Source of the DNA: Synechocystis sp. PCC 6714
GTDB taxonomy: Bacteria; Cyanobacteriota; Cyanobacteriia; Cyanobacteriales; Microcystaceae
Direction of reading: 5' to 3'
NCBI RefSeq assembly: GCF_000478825.2
Contig: NZ_CP007542.1
Span: 2,728,001-2,792,000 of the forward strand
DNA: 64,000 nucleotides
Under the pieces are notes generated by a model. The model had not been told where the DNA came from, searched no databases, and saw only the letters and a program-made list of their open reading frames with translations. The stretch's first letter is position 1. Each line of letters begins with the position of its first letter. Of this stretch, positions 54,533-64,000 are shown piece by piece. The position numbers were made by a program, and so were the translations under genes.

Positions 54533-56188
54533 ATGGGAATAATTTCTCAGGGCTTTTTGCGCCCAAATTTAGCATTTCTGGCAATTTTGTTGGCTTTTAC
54601 CCCAGATGTGAAGGCTCAAAATTTTAATTCGGCAGCATTTGTGGATGATTTCAAGAAAAATCTTTTGCAACAGCAGTTTCCCTATTTGACTGAGACTAGT
54701 AACTTGTTGTCAAACTTGGATACCTCCCAGGGAAGCATGGCTCAAATCACCAATGTGTCGGAACTAAGGGATGTGTCTCCCAATGCCTGGGCCTATGAAG
54801 CCTTAAAAAGTTTGGTGGAACGCTATGGTTGTATTGTGGGTTATCCAGACCGCACTTTCCGTGGCGATCGGGCCCTCAGCCGTTGGGAGTTTGCAGCGGG
54901 TTTAAACGCCTGCCTCAACACGATGGAAAGGCTATTGCAGGAAAATATTGCCATCGTACAAGGGGATCTAGATGCTCTCAAGCGTCTGGCTCAGGAGTTC
55001 CAGGGAGAATTGGCCGCTTTGGGGGCCCGGGTCGATAATTTGGAAATGCGCACAGCCTATTTGGAGGACCACCAATTTTCCACCACCACCAAGTTGAATG
55101 GGGAAGTAATTCTCGCCCCCGCCAATGCCTTTGGTAGTGAGATGGCCAATGCCGCCCAAAGCCCTTTAGAGAGTCAGTTTACCTTGGGCTACCGTGCTCG
55201 GTTGAATTTCGATACTAGCTTTACGGGCAAAGATCGACTAAGAACCCGTTTACAAGCTGGCAATTTGCCTAACTTTAGCCAAGTCACTGGCACTGATATG
55301 TCTCGATTATCCTTTGACACCAACACCAACAATAGCGTTGTGGTGGACGAGTTACAGTACCGTTTTCCGATTGGCAATCAAGTGACTGCTTGGGTGGGAG
55401 CAAGGGCCCTGAACCTAGACCATATTTTCCCGGTTCTTAATCCTTACCTAGAAAGTGACTCCACCGGAACATTAACCCGCTTTGGCCGCCGTAATCCATT
55501 GGTTTATCGGGGACCTGAAGGGGCTGGGGCCGGTATCCGTTATGCTCCTAATCGTCAATTTCACTTTGCGGCCCTATATTTGGCTGATGGAGATACAGCT
55601 AATAGCCCGGATGAAGGTCGGGGATTATTTAACGGTTCTTTTAGTACTGGGGCTCAGATTGGCTTTAAGCCCTTTGACAATTGGGAATTGGCGGCCACCT
55701 ATGTTCACAGCTATCAAACTGCGGAGCGGGTTAACCTCACCGGCAGTACCGGCAGTCCTATTTCCAACCGTCCCTTTGGCCGAGTGCCCACCACAGCGGA
55801 TCGTTTTGGACTTCAGACCACTTGGCAAATTACCTCCAGTGTCAACGTAGCGGGGTGGGTTGGTTATGCCAATGCCACAGCCCAGGGGGGCAACCGTCAG
55901 GGGGATAATGCTGACCTCTGGACTTGGAATGCCAATGTTTCTTTTGTGGACGCATTTACGGAGGGGGGAGTGCTCTCATTAGGTGGGGGAATGCCGCCCC
56001 GCGCTCGGGGAGTGGATGGGGGACCCAGTGATCCGGGCACATCCTATATTCTGGAAGCTCAATACCGTTATCCTCTGAGCAAAAATATCACCTTGACCCC
56101 TGGCTTTTTTGTGGTGCTTAATCCCAATAACAACAACGACAACAGTGCTATTTGGGTGGCAACAGTAAGAACGACATTTAAGTTTTAG
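54533..56188 (+). CDS. SLH-domain OprB-type outer-membrane porin
   Basis: This is a major outer-membrane porin typical of cyanobacteria. ATG 54533 follows GGGGAG and starts a signal peptide (LRPNLAFLAILLAFTPDVKA, cleavage before QN). Then come an SLH domain (residues ~65-130: VSPNAWAYEALKSLVERYGC, RTFRGDRALSRWEFAAGLNA) that binds the peptidoglycan, a coiled coil (DALKRLAQEFQGELAALGAR), and the beta-barrel (FTLGYRARLNFDTSFTGKD to the C-terminal VRTTFKF, ending in an aromatic residue as porins do). Members in PCC 6803 take up iron or small ions. The palindrome upstream could link it to metal supply. Confidence 0.9.
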   Translation: MGIISQGFLRPNLAFLAILLAFTPDVKAQNFNSAAFVDDFKKNLLQQQFPYLTETSNLLSNLDTSQGSMAQITNVSELRDVSPNAWAYEALKSLVERYGCIVGYPDRTFRGDRALSRWEFAAGLNACLNTMERLLQENIAIVQGDLDALKRLAQEFQGELAALGARVDNLEMRTAYLEDHQFSTTTKLNGEVILAPANAFGSEMANAAQSPLESQFTLGYRARLNFDTSFTGKDRLRTRLQAGNLPNFSQVTGTDMSRLSFDTNTNNSVVVDELQYRFPIGNQVTAWVGARALNLDHIFPVLNPYLESDSTGTLTRFGRRNPLVYRGPEGAGAGIRYAPNRQFHFAALYLADGDTANSPDEGRGLFNGSFSTGAQIGFKPFDNWELAATYVHSYQTAERVNLTGSTGSPISNRPFGRVPTTADRFGLQTTWQITSSVNVAGWVGYANATAQGGNRQGDNADLWTWNANVSFVDAFTEGGVLSLGGGMPPRARGVDGGPSDPGTSYILEAQYRYPLSKNITLTPGFFVVLNPNNNNDNSAIWVATVRTTFKF

Positions 56189-56241
56189 AACAATCCGTGG
56201 GATAAAGCCAAAGGCTCACACCAAGATTCCTCGCAACTATG

Positions 56242-56266
56242 CCCTACCTAAAAGGTAGGGTTTTTT
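56242..56266 (+). terminator. Intrinsic terminator after the porin gene
   Basis: CCCTACCT and AGGTAGGG form a perfect 8-bp stem around AAA, followed directly by TTTTTT. It is ~55 bp after the porin stop. Confidence 0.9.
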
Positions 56267-56496
56267 CTGCTCCTTTTTACCGTTTCCCTAATTTCATTTA
56301 GTTTTAGTATAGGGATCTACAGAGACGGTGATTAGAAATGGCTGGGATCAAAATTAGGGAATTGTTTGTAACAAAAAGCAACATTGCCACCAAATCTCGA
56401 TAAAAGTTGCCCTCTATTACTTAGGAACTGCTTTAAACTAGGCTTAATGTCTAATTTTATGGCGATCGCACTCCACCACGAGAGGTAACTACGAGC

Positions 56497-57981
56497 ATGG
56501 GCAAACCCACTGGTTTTCTGGAATATACCCGCGAAATTCCCCAAGAGTTAAGCCCCGGCGATCGCCTGAGAAATTGGGATGAATTTCACCTCACCATGCC
56601 GGATAAACAGGTGGAAACCCAGGGAGCCCGTTGTATGGACTGCGGCACTCCCTTTTGTCATACGGGAACTTTAATTAGTGGCATGGCCAGTGGTTGTCCC
56701 ATCAATAACCTAATCCCCGAATTCAATGACCTAGTCTATCGGGGGCTATGGCGAGAAGCTTTGGATAGACTTCACAAAACCAACAACTTTCCTGAATTTA
56801 CCGGCCGAGTTTGCCCTGCCCCTTGCGAAGGGTCCTGTGTATTGGGCATTAATAATCCCCCGGTGACCATCAAAAATATTGAATATTCCATCATTGAAAA
56901 GGGCTGGCAGGAAGGTTGGGTTACTCCGGAACCGCCCGCAAAACGCACGGGTAAAAAAGTGGCCGTGGTAGGGTCTGGCCCCGCCGGTTTGGCCGCCGCC
57001 GCCCAGTTAAATAAAGCCGGCCATTGGGTAACGGTGTATGAACGGGAAGACCGCCCCGGTGGTTTGCTCATGTACGGCATCCCCAACATGAAGTTGGACA
57101 AGGAAGAAGTGGTACTCCGGCGGTTGAATGTGCTGGAGGCAGAAGGGGTGACCTTTGTTTGCAGTACCGAAATTGGCAAGGACCTTCCCCCAGAAACTTT
57201 GCTCAAGGATTACGATGCAGTGGTGCTTTGTACCGGAGCCACTAAACCCAGGGATTTAGCTATTGAGGGACGGGAATTACAGGGCATTCACTTTGCCATG
57301 GAGTTTTTAACCGCCAATACCAAAGCTATTTTGAATAAAACCCCTGGCCCCGATTTTATTAGTGCCAAAGACAAAGACGTGGTGATCATCGGTGGAGGAG
57401 ATACAGGCACCGACTGCGTGGGCACTTCCCTGCGCCACGGTTGCAGAAGCTTAGTGCAACTGGAAATTATGCCTAAACCACCGGAGGAAAGGGCCGCTAA
57501 CAATCCCTGGCCAGAATGGCCTAAGGTGTACAAAATGGATTACGGTCAGGAAGAAGCCGCCGCGGTCTATGGCCATGACCCCCGCAGTTACCTCACCACC
57601 GCCACCAAAATTGAAGGGGATGACCAGGGTCGGGTTAAAGCAGTCCACACTGTCGATGTCCGTTGGGAAAAAGATGATCAAGGGCGATTCATCCCCCAGC
57701 AAATAGCAGGTACCGAACAGGTCAGGCCGGCCCAATTGGTACTGCTGGCCATGGGCTTTCTCGGGCCAGAAAGTCAACTTTTGGATGCGATGAAATTGGA
57801 TAAAGATGCCCGGGGCAATATCAAAGCAGAATATGGCCAGTATGAAACCAGCATTCCCGGGGTATTCGCCGCTGGGGATTGTCGCCGGGGGCAAAGTTTG
57901 GTGGTTTGGGCGTTTAACGAAGGTCGAGGGGCGGCCAAAGCCTGTGATCTTTACCTGATGGGAGAAACGGATTTACCCTAA
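56497..57981 (+). CDS. gltD: Glutamate synthase small subunit (GltD)
   Basis: GltD is the NAD(P)H-oxidising beta subunit of glutamate synthase, passing electrons to the large subunit. The 494-residue protein begins [13 protein letters not shown]. It has Fe-S cysteine motifs ([24 protein letters not shown]), an FAD-binding [13 protein letters not shown], an NAD(P)H-binding [11 protein letters not shown] and the C-terminal [22 protein letters not shown] upstream is a ribosome-binding site. No large-subunit gene gltB is visible nearby. The carboxysome operon follows on the same strand after 488 bp. Confidence 0.93.
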   Translation: MGKPTGFLEYTREIPQELSPGDRLRNWDEFHLTMPDKQVETQGARCMDCGTPFCHTGTLISGMASGCPINNLIPEFNDLVYRGLWREALDRLHKTNNFPEFTGRVCPAPCEGSCVLGINNPPVTIKNIEYSIIEKGWQEGWVTPEPPAKRTGKKVAVVGSGPAGLAAAAQLNKAGHWVTVYEREDRPGGLLMYGIPNMKLDKEEVVLRRLNVLEAEGVTFVCSTEIGKDLPPETLLKDYDAVVLCTGATKPRDLAIEGRELQGIHFAMEFLTANTKAILNKTPGPDFISAKDKDVVIIGGGDTGTDCVGTSLRHGCRSLVQLEIMPKPPEERAANNPWPEWPKVYKMDYGQEEAAAVYGHDPRSYLTTATKIEGDDQGRVKAVHTVDVRWEKDDQGRFIPQQIAGTEQVRPAQLVLLAMGFLGPESQLLDAMKLDKDARGNIKAEYGQYETSIPGVFAAGDCRRGQSLVVWAFNEGRGAAKACDLYLMGETDLP

Positions 57982-58469
57982 ATTTTTGTCCAGTTGACAG
58001 TTATTAACCAATATGACGGCCGCTATCCCCCTGGTTATCTTCTGGCTGGGGGATCTTGATGCCAAGCAGCCTGGCAATGGCAGACGTTTGATTAGTAATG
58101 TTGAATAATCGAATTAAAAAATATCATAATCCCTTATATTGTCAAAGGGCCCAAGGTTTCCTATGCTTTTCATAGGGTAGATAATCAAATTTTTATTTAT
58201 CTTCACCAACTTAACCTCAACGGCAGGAAAGGCTATCAAGAGCCGACGCTCAATGTGTCGGGTGTTTGCCCTGGGTTCCTAAAACTCGTTCTGCATTCTC
58301 TTGATTTTTCCGTTCACCAAGCTGTTACTGTGGACTGTTAGGCAATCAATCGGGTTCTGGGTTTTGCTCCCTTAGTGGGAATGGCCAGATCCGGCTCTGC
58401 CCCTGACCACAGTCAAAATCGCTTGCTAACTTTTACCCGAACTTTCACGATTCTAGGAGACTATCCCCC
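57982..58469. other. Upstream region of the carboxysome operon
   Basis: These 488 bp hold no supported gene and should include the promoter of ccmK2. AGGAGA directly precedes the ccmK2 ATG. I did not find a convincing CmpR/NdhR-type operator or terminator. Confidence 0.4.
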
Positions 58470-58781
58470 ATGTCCATTGCAGTTGGAATGATCGAAACCC
58501 GTGGCTTCCCCGCTGTTGTAGAAGCAGCCGATTCCATGGTTAAAGCCGCTCGGGTTACCCTGGTGGGCTACGAGAAAATTGGTAGCGGTCGGGTCACCGT
58601 TATTGTGCGGGGGGATGTGTCCGAAGTACAAGCTTCTGTTTCCGCTGGTATTGAAGCTGCCAACCGAGTCAACGGTGGGGAAGTGCTTTCTACCCACATC
58701 ATTGCCCGTCCCCACGAAAACTTGGAGTACGTCCTTCCCATTCGCTACACCGAAGAAGTTGAGCAGTTTCGGACATATTAA
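58470..58781 (+). CDS. ccmK2: Carboxysome shell hexamer protein CcmK2
   Basis: CcmK proteins form hexamers that tile the beta-carboxysome shell. The 103-residue BMC-domain protein reads [20 protein letters not shown] and has the pore segment [10 protein letters not shown]. It lacks the longer C-terminal tail of CcmK1. AGGAGA precedes the start by ~10 bp. CcmK1 follows after 128 bp, and the 3' halves of the two genes are almost identical at DNA level. Confidence 0.97.
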   Translation: MSIAVGMIETRGFPAVVEAADSMVKAARVTLVGYEKIGSGRVTVIVRGDVSEVQASVSAGIEAANRVNGGEVLSTHIIARPHENLEYVLPIRYTEEVEQFRTY

Positions 58782-58909
58782 TTCCCTTCCCCTTGGCGAT
58801 CGGTAGTCAACTACACGGAATGACCGGGACTGCCGAGCTAGACCGAGAGAATTAGATGGGCTTAATTTTAGTTTTTTGATTTGATATTCCCTGGGAGTAA
58901 CTTAAACCT

Positions 58910-59245
58910 ATGTCAATTGCAGTTGGAATGATCGAAACCCTTGGGTTTCCCGCCGTTGTGGAGGCCGCTGACTCCATGGTGAAAGCCGCCCGGGTTACCC
59001 TGGTGGGCTACGAAAAAATTGGTAGTGGTCGGGTTACCGTCATTGTGCGGGGCGACGTGTCTGAAGTTCAAGCCTCTGTTACCGCTGGCATTGAAAATAT
59101 TCGCCGGGTCAATGGTGGTGAAGTTTTGTCTAACCACATCATTGCCCGTCCCCACGAAAACTTGGAGTATGTCCTTCCCATTCGCTACACCGAGGCGGTG
59201 GAGCAGTTCCGGGAAATTGTTAATCCTTCTATTATCCGCCGTTAA
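58910..59245 (+). CDS. ccmK1: Carboxysome shell hexamer protein CcmK1
   Basis: This is a second BMC-domain shell hexamer, 111 residues. It differs from CcmK2 by a few positions ([17 protein letters not shown]) and by an eight-residue C-terminal tail (IVNPSIIRR) that CcmK2 lacks. The 51-bp coding block for [19 protein letters not shown] differs by one base from CcmK2. CcmL starts 30 bp downstream. Confidence 0.97.
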   Translation: MSIAVGMIETLGFPAVVEAADSMVKAARVTLVGYEKIGSGRVTVIVRGDVSEVQASVTAGIENIRRVNGGEVLSNHIIARPHENLEYVLPIRYTEAVEQFREIVNPSIIRR

Positions 59246-59275
59246 TTTTCCCTATAATTTGAGCTCAATTAAGCC

Positions 59276-59578
59276 ATGCAACTTGCCAAAGTTTTAGGGA
59301 CTGTGGTCAGCACCTCGAAGACACCGAACTTGACTGGCGTTAAGCTGCTCCTAGTTCAGTTTCTCGATACCCACGGCCAACCCCTAGAGCGCTATGAGGT
59401 GGCCGGTGATGTGGTGGGAGCAGGCTTGAATGAATGGGTGCTGGTGGCCCGGGGAAGCGCCGCCCGTAAGGAACGGGGTAATGGCGATCGCCCTTTGGAT
59501 GCCATGGTGGTGGGCATTATCGACACGGTTAATGTGGCTAGTGGTTCCCTTTACAACAAAAGGGACGATGGGAGATAG
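59276..59578 (+). CDS. ccmL: Carboxysome shell vertex pentamer CcmL
   Basis: CcmL is the pentameric protein that closes the vertices of the icosahedral carboxysome shell. The 100-residue protein reads MQLAKVLGTVVSTSKTPNL and shows KLLLVQFLD and VGAGLNEWVLVARGSAAR, the EutN/CcmL-fold signature. It lies between ccmK1 and ccmM in the order normal for beta-cyanobacteria. Confidence 0.97.
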   Translation: MQLAKVLGTVVSTSKTPNLTGVKLLLVQFLDTHGQPLERYEVAGDVVGAGLNEWVLVARGSAARKERGNGDRPLDAMVVGIIDTVNVASGSLYNKRDDGR

Positions 59579-59708
59579 CATTCTCTCCTGATCCCCTTTT
59601 ATCCCCGACCCAGGGAATGGGGTTTTGCTTGGGACTTATTTTGAACCCGATGCAGTGCTAGCAGTGCCACTAGGCTGGTTTTTCGCTGTATCTAGGAGGA
59701 ATAATTGC

Positions 59709-61712
59709 ATGGGATCTCGCACCGCCTTGGCTTCCAGGCCTTGGTCTAAACATTTGGCAGACCCCCAGATTGACCCGGCGGCCTACGTTCATTCGTTTGC
59801 CAATGTGGTGGGGGATGTGCGTATTCAGCCTGGGGTCAGTGTTGCCCCCGGTAGCTCCATTCGGGCGGACGAGGGAACACCCTTTTGGATTGGCAGTAAT
59901 GTACTGATTCAACATGGGGTGGTGGTCCATGGTCTAGAAACTGGTCGAGTGCTGGGGGATGATGACCGGGAATATTCCGTTTGGATTGGGCCGGGCACCT
60001 GTGTGGCCCATTTGGCGTTGATCCACGGCCCTGTGTACCTGGGCAATAATTGTTTCATTGGTTTCCGTTCCACCGTGCTTAATGCCCGGGTGGGGGATGG
60101 GGCGGTGGTGATGATGCATTCCCTGGTGCAGGATGTGGAGATTCCTCCCAACAAGTTGGTTCCTTCCGGTGCCATGATTACCCAGCAACACCAAGCGGAC
60201 AGTTTGCCCGATGTCCAGGCTGGTGATCGCCGTTTTGTGCAACAGATTGCTTCCATGCAGGGGCAGAGTGCTTCTCCAACCCAGGGAACTAATCCCACCG
60301 TGTGTGTTTTACCGGAGTCCCTCCCCGCTGTTACCCCCGTTACCGAAACTCCCTATATAAATTCCATAGACAACATGACTATTAATTCTGACATTACCAA
60401 CCAGATTCGCTCCCTCCTGGCCCAGGGCTATGGCATCGGTGCAGAGCACGCCAACGAACGGCGTTTTAAAACCAAATCCTGGCAGAGTTGTGGCACAGCT
60501 GAAGGTTTCCGCCCCGACCAAGTTATTGCCACAGTGGAAGGTTGGCTCCAGGAGTTTGCGGGGGAATACGTACGGCTGATTGGCATTGACCAGGGGGCTA
60601 AGCGCAGGGTAGTGGAAGTGATTATCCAACGCCCCGGCGATGTGCCCGGTTCCCCCAGTCGGGGTACCACCACCACCAAAGCTTTGAGCAGTGGCGGTAG
60701 CGGCCGTAGTACCGCTGGCCAGGCAGGCAGTTTAGCGGGAGACGGTGCTAATCAGTTGCGGGCTTTACTCCACCAGGGTTGCAAAATTGGCTTGGAATAT
60801 GCCACCGCCCGTCGCTTCAAAACCGGTTCTTGGCTCACTGGGGGCACCATCACTAGCCATCGGGAAGGGGAAGCGCTCCAAGAATTGAATCGGTTTTTAG
60901 CTGATCACAGTAATGAGTATGTCCGCATTATTGGCATTGATGCCAATGGAAAACGGCGGGTGGCGGAAATTGTGGTGCAGCGGCCCAACGGTAATGGAAA
61001 TGGTAAATCTTCGGGTTCCAGCAGTTCCATTGGCCATAAATCTACCTCCGTGGGCTCCGCCGGAGGCTCTAAGGCTGGTGGCTTGACTCCGGAGGTGGTG
61101 GAAACAATCCGGGGATTACTGGCCAGTGGTTACAGTATTGGCACCGAACACACGGATAAACGTCGCTTTAAAGCCAAATCTTGGGATACTTGCCCCACCA
61201 TTGACGGCGGCCGGGAAGCGGAGGTTTTGGCGAAATTGGAAACTTGCTTAGCAGACCATGCTGGCGAATATGTGCGGATTATCGGCATTGACCGGGTCGG
61301 TAAACGACGGGTGTTAGAACAAATTATCCAACGTCCCGGGGATAGTGTTGCCGCTGGGCGATCGTCATCTTCCGCCAGCACCAGCGCGGCCAATAACTCC
61401 CCTAGCAATGGCTTCGGTGGTGGCAATGGTGGTTACAGCAACTCCGCTGTGCGCCTAGATAACAGTGTGGTTACCCAGGTGCGGTCCCTCCTGGCCCAGG
61501 GCTACAAAATTGGCACCGAGCACACGGATAAGCGCCGCTTTAAAGCTAAATCCTGGCAAAGCTGTGCCCCCATTACCAGCACCCATGAATCGGAAGTGTT
61601 GCGGGCATTGGAGGGTTGCTTGGCAGAGCACAATGGCGAATACGTACGTTTACTGGGCATTGATCCTGCAGCTAAGCGACGGGTGTTGGAAACCATTATT
61701 CAGCGTCCCTAG
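59709..61712 (+). CDS. ccmM: Carboxysome scaffold protein CcmM with four small-subunit-like modules
   Basis: CcmM links Rubisco into the carboxysome core. ATG 59709 is preceded by a strong GGAGGA site; upstream in-frame codons would have no such signal. Residues ~1-200 form a gamma-carbonic-anhydrase domain ([30 protein letters not shown]-type [10 protein letters not shown]). Then come four Rubisco small-subunit-like modules at DNA ~60392-60640, 60748-60986, 61096-61338 and 61469-61711, separated by Ser/Gly/Asn linkers. Modules 3 and 4 carry two cysteines (DTC and ETC; QSC and EGC); module 1 has one, and module 2 has none. A shorter form without the anhydrase domain is likely made from an internal start; candidates are ATG 60255 and 60375. 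Confidence 0.96.
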   Translation: MGSRTALASRPWSKHLADPQIDPAAYVHSFANVVGDVRIQPGVSVAPGSSIRADEGTPFWIGSNVLIQHGVVVHGLETGRVLGDDDREYSVWIGPGTCVAHLALIHGPVYLGNNCFIGFRSTVLNARVGDGAVVMMHSLVQDVEIPPNKLVPSGAMITQQHQADSLPDVQAGDRRFVQQIASMQGQSASPTQGTNPTVCVLPESLPAVTPVTETPYINSIDNMTINSDITNQIRSLLAQGYGIGAEHANERRFKTKSWQSCGTAEGFRPDQVIATVEGWLQEFAGEYVRLIGIDQGAKRRVVEVIIQRPGDVPGSPSRGTTTTKALSSGGSGRSTAGQAGSLAGDGANQLRALLHQGCKIGLEYATARRFKTGSWLTGGTITSHREGEALQELNRFLADHSNEYVRIIGIDANGKRRVAEIVVQRPNGNGNGKSSGSSSSIGHKSTSVGSAGGSKAGGLTPEVVETIRGLLASGYSIGTEHTDKRRFKAKSWDTCPTIDGGREAEVLAKLETCLADHAGEYVRIIGIDRVGKRRVLEQIIQRPGDSVAAGRSSSSASTSAANNSPSNGFGGGNGGYSNSAVRLDNSVVTQVRSLLAQGYKIGTEHTDKRRFKAKSWQSCAPITSTHESEVLRALEGCLAEHNGEYVRLLGIDPAAKRRVLETIIQRP

Positions 61713-61745
61713 TAGCAACTAGTTGACCAGCCTCCGGATTTTGCC

Positions 61746-62480
61746 ATGCAGTTACCGCCCGTTCACAGTGTTAGTGTTTCTGAATATTTTGTGAGTGGTA
61801 ACGTGATCATTCACGAAACGGCGGTGATTGCTCCGGGGGTTATTTTGGAAGCGGCTCCAGATTGTCAAGTTACCATTGATGCTGGGGTCTGTATTGGTTT
61901 GGGCAGTGTGATTACAGCCCATGCCGGTGATGTGAAAATTCAGGAGCAGGTGGCGATCGCCCCTGGTTGTTTACTAATTGGACCAGTAACCATTGGGCAA
62001 GCGGCATGCCTTGGTTCCCGTAGCACCATTTTTCAGCAAAATATCGATGCCCAGGCTCTCATTCCCCCAGGCTCTCTATTAATTAATCCCATTGCCGATA
62101 TCCGGACAGAAACGGAAACTGTTAACCGAGAAAACCCTCCTCCCGCTCCGGAAGCCATTGATCCCATTCCTTCCCCCTGGGATAGCGAAGCTCCTGAAAA
62201 AGAGAGAGATTGGCGGAAAAAGAGACAAAAAGACTCTATTTCCAGTGGCCTCAAGGACTCTGATAAATCTCCAACAGCAGGGCCAACATCCCCAGCTCAA
62301 ACAGAAAAACAACCTCCACCCGGTCAAAATACTGAAAAACTAGTTTCCACTTCCCCAGTGGTAATGGATACCGCACCGTTAGTTGAAGAAATACAGGAAA
62401 AACCCCCAGTGGTGGGGCAGGTTTATATTAATCAGTTGTTATTAACTTTATTTCCGGAACGTAAATATTTTAGTTCTTAA
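61746..62480 (+). CDS. ccmN: Carboxysome assembly adaptor CcmN
   Basis: CcmN binds CcmM and recruits the shell. The first ~125 residues form a left-handed beta-helix of hexapeptide repeats (NVIIHETAVIAPGVILEAA, VTIDAGVCIGLGSVI, LLIGPVTIGQAACLGS). A Pro/Ser/Lys-rich linker follows, and the last ~17 residues (QVYINQLLLTLFPERKYF) form the amphipathic encapsulation peptide that binds CcmK2. It is 244 residues. The gap after ccmM is 33 bp. All parts expected in a working CcmN are present. Confidence 0.95.
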   Translation: MQLPPVHSVSVSEYFVSGNVIIHETAVIAPGVILEAAPDCQVTIDAGVCIGLGSVITAHAGDVKIQEQVAIAPGCLLIGPVTIGQAACLGSRSTIFQQNIDAQALIPPGSLLINPIADIRTETETVNRENPPPAPEAIDPIPSPWDSEAPEKERDWRKKRQKDSISSGLKDSDKSPTAGPTSPAQTEKQPPPGQNTEKLVSTSPVVMDTAPLVEEIQEKPPVVGQVYINQLLLTLFPERKYFSS

Positions 62481-62818
62481 TCGAATTCCCAGCTAAGCAT
62501 AGTTGGCAGTACAAAAGCAAAATTGTTCATTACCATACTATCCACTGCCCATTGTGTGGTTGTGCAGGTGAGGTAATTCCCACAAAAATAGAGTTGGTTG
62601 AGGCAGTGTCGAATTTTTGAGCTAAGGTATTTACCATGGGAGGGAATAACCTTTAAAAGTTACTATCTCCCTAAAAATTAATCCCCGTTCGCCGATAGTC
62701 ATAATTTCCGCATCGGCCCATCACTGTTCTTTGTTTTATGGGCAAAGTGGGTCAATTTCGAGAAAAACCGGTAGTTGCCGGCACTGGTTACCGCAGTCCA
62801 TTGCGTCTTTCCTGAATT
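62481..62818. other. Intergenic 338 bp after ccmN
   Basis: I see no supported gene, hairpin terminator or RNA here. The region may hold the promoter of the next gene. Confidence 0.4.
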
Positions 62819-64000
62819 ATGTTAATTTGTCCCCAATGCTCCGCCGAAAATCCTAACCGTAACAGCATTTGCCAAAAGTGCGGTGCATCCCTAAAGGAAC
62901 ATCCCTGTGGGCAATGTGGAGAGACGGTACAGTACGGAGAGGCCTATTGTCCTCACTGTGGGGCGATCGCCGGCCGGGTGCTAACGGTGTTGGTTAAGGT
63001 ACCGGTGGCGGTGGGACCAGACGGAGAACCGGAGCAGGAATTTGCCCCCCAACATATTAAGCTGTACGAAAATTGCATTGATGTAGGACAAAGATATCAG
63101 TTGCTGGCACCAGGGGAAGAAAGTACCTTTACCATTGATGACCCTGGCAATGGAGACCAGATTACCTTCCACAGTAGGGTGGTAGATTGCCAACCCCTAC
63201 AACCGTCAGTTCTAAAAGTGTTGCTTTCCCAACAGGGGGAATTTTTAGCCCAGTGGCCCCAAATGTCCAATGGGGAAATTATTGCCAAGGACATCTGGTC
63301 CAGCCTAAATTTACCCAAGGAAATTATTCCCTATTTCCGTTTCCCTGAATTGGTGCCCAAAATTCCCGAAGTCTATGATGCTTGGTGTGATGGAGACCAT
63401 AGTTTTCTCTTGTTAGAGGATCGCTCCGAATGGGATTTGTTAGTAGACATTTTGCATGACCAGGGTGATTCTCTACCGGGGTTGGAAATTGTCTTTTGGA
63501 TTAATCAACTCTTCCAACTTTGGCATCAGTTGGCCCCCGCGGGTTGGGCGCGGAGTTTGTTACTAGAGCAAAATCTCCGGGTGGATGAAGACCAAAATAT
63601 TGCCTTGGCACAGATTTATAGCGATTGCCATACCGAAGTTTCCCTAGAGGAATTTGGCCATTTGTTGCACGGATATTTCAGTCCGGTGCCTTCCGCTGGG
63701 GAAGAACTGCTGGCCATATTGGAAAAAGCCGCCCAGGGTCAGTATCAAAATATGGACGATTTATTTACGGAAATTGAAGATTTAGTAATTACCGTAGAGG
63801 AAGAAACGGAAGATTTCACTGTCCATGAAGTGGATTTTGAGCAGATACCAGAGGAAGTGTTTGCGGCGATCGAAAGTAGCGAAAATAGTCTATCGAGGGA
63901 TGAAGGAAACCCCGGCAGTAACCCAATAACCATGCCCGATGTCAATGTATTTGACTCGGAGGAAGTGGATGACATACCCACCGCCGTACTCCCCATGCAG
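62819..64000 (+). CDS. Zinc-ribbon protein, N-terminal part, probable PP2C-type phosphatase (3' end outside window)
   Basis: The frame runs open from ATG 62819 to the window end, 394 codons. It begins with two zinc-ribbon pairs (CPQCSAENPN ... CQKCGAS; CGQCGETV ... YCPHCGAIAG). Then comes a region with LLLEDRSEWDLLVDILHD and FWINQLFQLWHQLAPAGW, a pattern like a kinase-fold hinge without catalytic residues. An acidic stretch (DFTVHEVDFEQIPEEV) follows. From memory the gene after ccmN in PCC 6803 is annotated as a protein phosphatase, so a PP2C domain is expected beyond the window. It is not visible here, so the catalytic function is unproven. Confidence 0.65.
   Translation, partial: MLICPQCSAENPNRNSICQKCGASLKEHPCGQCGETVQYGEAYCPHCGAIAGRVLTVLVKVPVAVGPDGEPEQEFAPQHIKLYENCIDVGQRYQLLAPGEESTFTIDDPGNGDQITFHSRVVDCQPLQPSVLKVLLSQQGEFLAQWPQMSNGEIIAKDIWSSLNLPKEIIPYFRFPELVPKIPEVYDAWCDGDHSFLLLEDRSEWDLLVDILHDQGDSLPGLEIVFWINQLFQLWHQLAPAGWARSLLLEQNLRVDEDQNIALAQIYSDCHTEVSLEEFGHLLHGYFSPVPSAGEELLAILEKAAQGQYQNMDDLFTEIEDLVITVEEETEDFTVHEVDFEQIPEEVFAAIESSENSLSRDEGNPGSNPITMPDVNVFDSEEVDDIPTAVLPMQ

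Noticed and set aside
59384-59581. Minus-strand frames opposite ccmL and ccmM
   Set aside because: They are shadows of well-supported carboxysome genes.
1-64000. Very frequent GCGATCGC octamers as possible CRISPR or repeat array
   Set aside because: They are spread singly through genes as expected for HIP1 in Synechocystis; there is no regular spacing and no spacers.

Overview
The window is 64 kb of a unicellular cyanobacterial chromosome, most probably Synechocystis (PCC 6803/6714 lineage). The evidence is the very frequent GGCGATCGCC (HIP1) octamer in and between genes, a complete beta-carboxysome operon ccmK2-K1-L-M-N, an RbcR-type LysR regulator, ferredoxin-type GltD, a CPP1-like protein, DUF29, DUF3067 and DUF4327 proteins, a bacterial eRF1-like protein and a giant S-layer/hemolysin-like gene. 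Many proteins look nearly identical to PCC 6803 proteins as I remember them. That is memory, not a search. No rRNA, tRNA, CRISPR array or intact insertion sequence was recognised.

Layout: 1-8.7 kb holds the 3' end of rbcR, a tandem inverted-repeat element, an ABC1 kinase back to back with an eRF1-like gene, glcF, a bitopic FtsL-like gene followed by ftsI, and a CPP1-like gene. 8.9-15.0 kb is a minus-strand run: coaE, a conserved unknown, rnj, dapA, asd. 15.5-19.2 kb is the proteostasis cluster tig, clpP, clpX. 19.4-22.7 kb holds a DUF29 gene broken by one in-frame TAG, then a K+ channel overlapping an ammonium transporter with a HAMP-like tail. 22.7-30.7 kb holds trpC, two overlapping tiny membrane ORFs, a CysQ-like phosphatase overlapping ruvC, dnaJ-tusA-like-rsgA, a DUF4327 gene, then glmU-hisG.

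30.7-40.6 kb is mostly minus strand: a half-size UPF0016 transporter, two small repeat proteins, a thioredoxin-reductase-like flavoprotein with a degenerate NADPH site, a SpkC-type Ser/Thr kinase, DUF3067, purH, a creatininase-family gene and a histidine kinase. Between DUF3067 and purH lie a plus-strand methyltransferase and a coiled-coil protein. 40.7-48.1 kb is one 2418-codon S-layer/RTX gene with its own near-consensus promoter and terminator. Its N-terminal half is about fourteen 51-residue repeats, two of them identical at DNA level.

48.4-56.3 kb holds an FkbM methyltransferase, plsC, mtnA, trpS, a stand-alone C-terminal half of a Tab2-like protein overlapping an ankyrin-repeat gene, and an SLH-OprB porin downstream of a 22-bp perfect palindrome. 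56.5-62.5 kb is gltD and the carboxysome operon, whose CcmM carries four Rubisco-small-subunit-like modules. The window ends inside a gene for a zinc-ribbon protein, probably a PP2C phosphatase.

Most of the window is core metabolism. The candidates for something less described are the repeat-expanded S-layer gene, the channel/ammonium-transporter pair, the FtsL-like gene before ftsI, the tiny overlapping membrane ORFs, the half-Tab2/ankyrin pair and the dispersed 97-bp inverted-repeat element.
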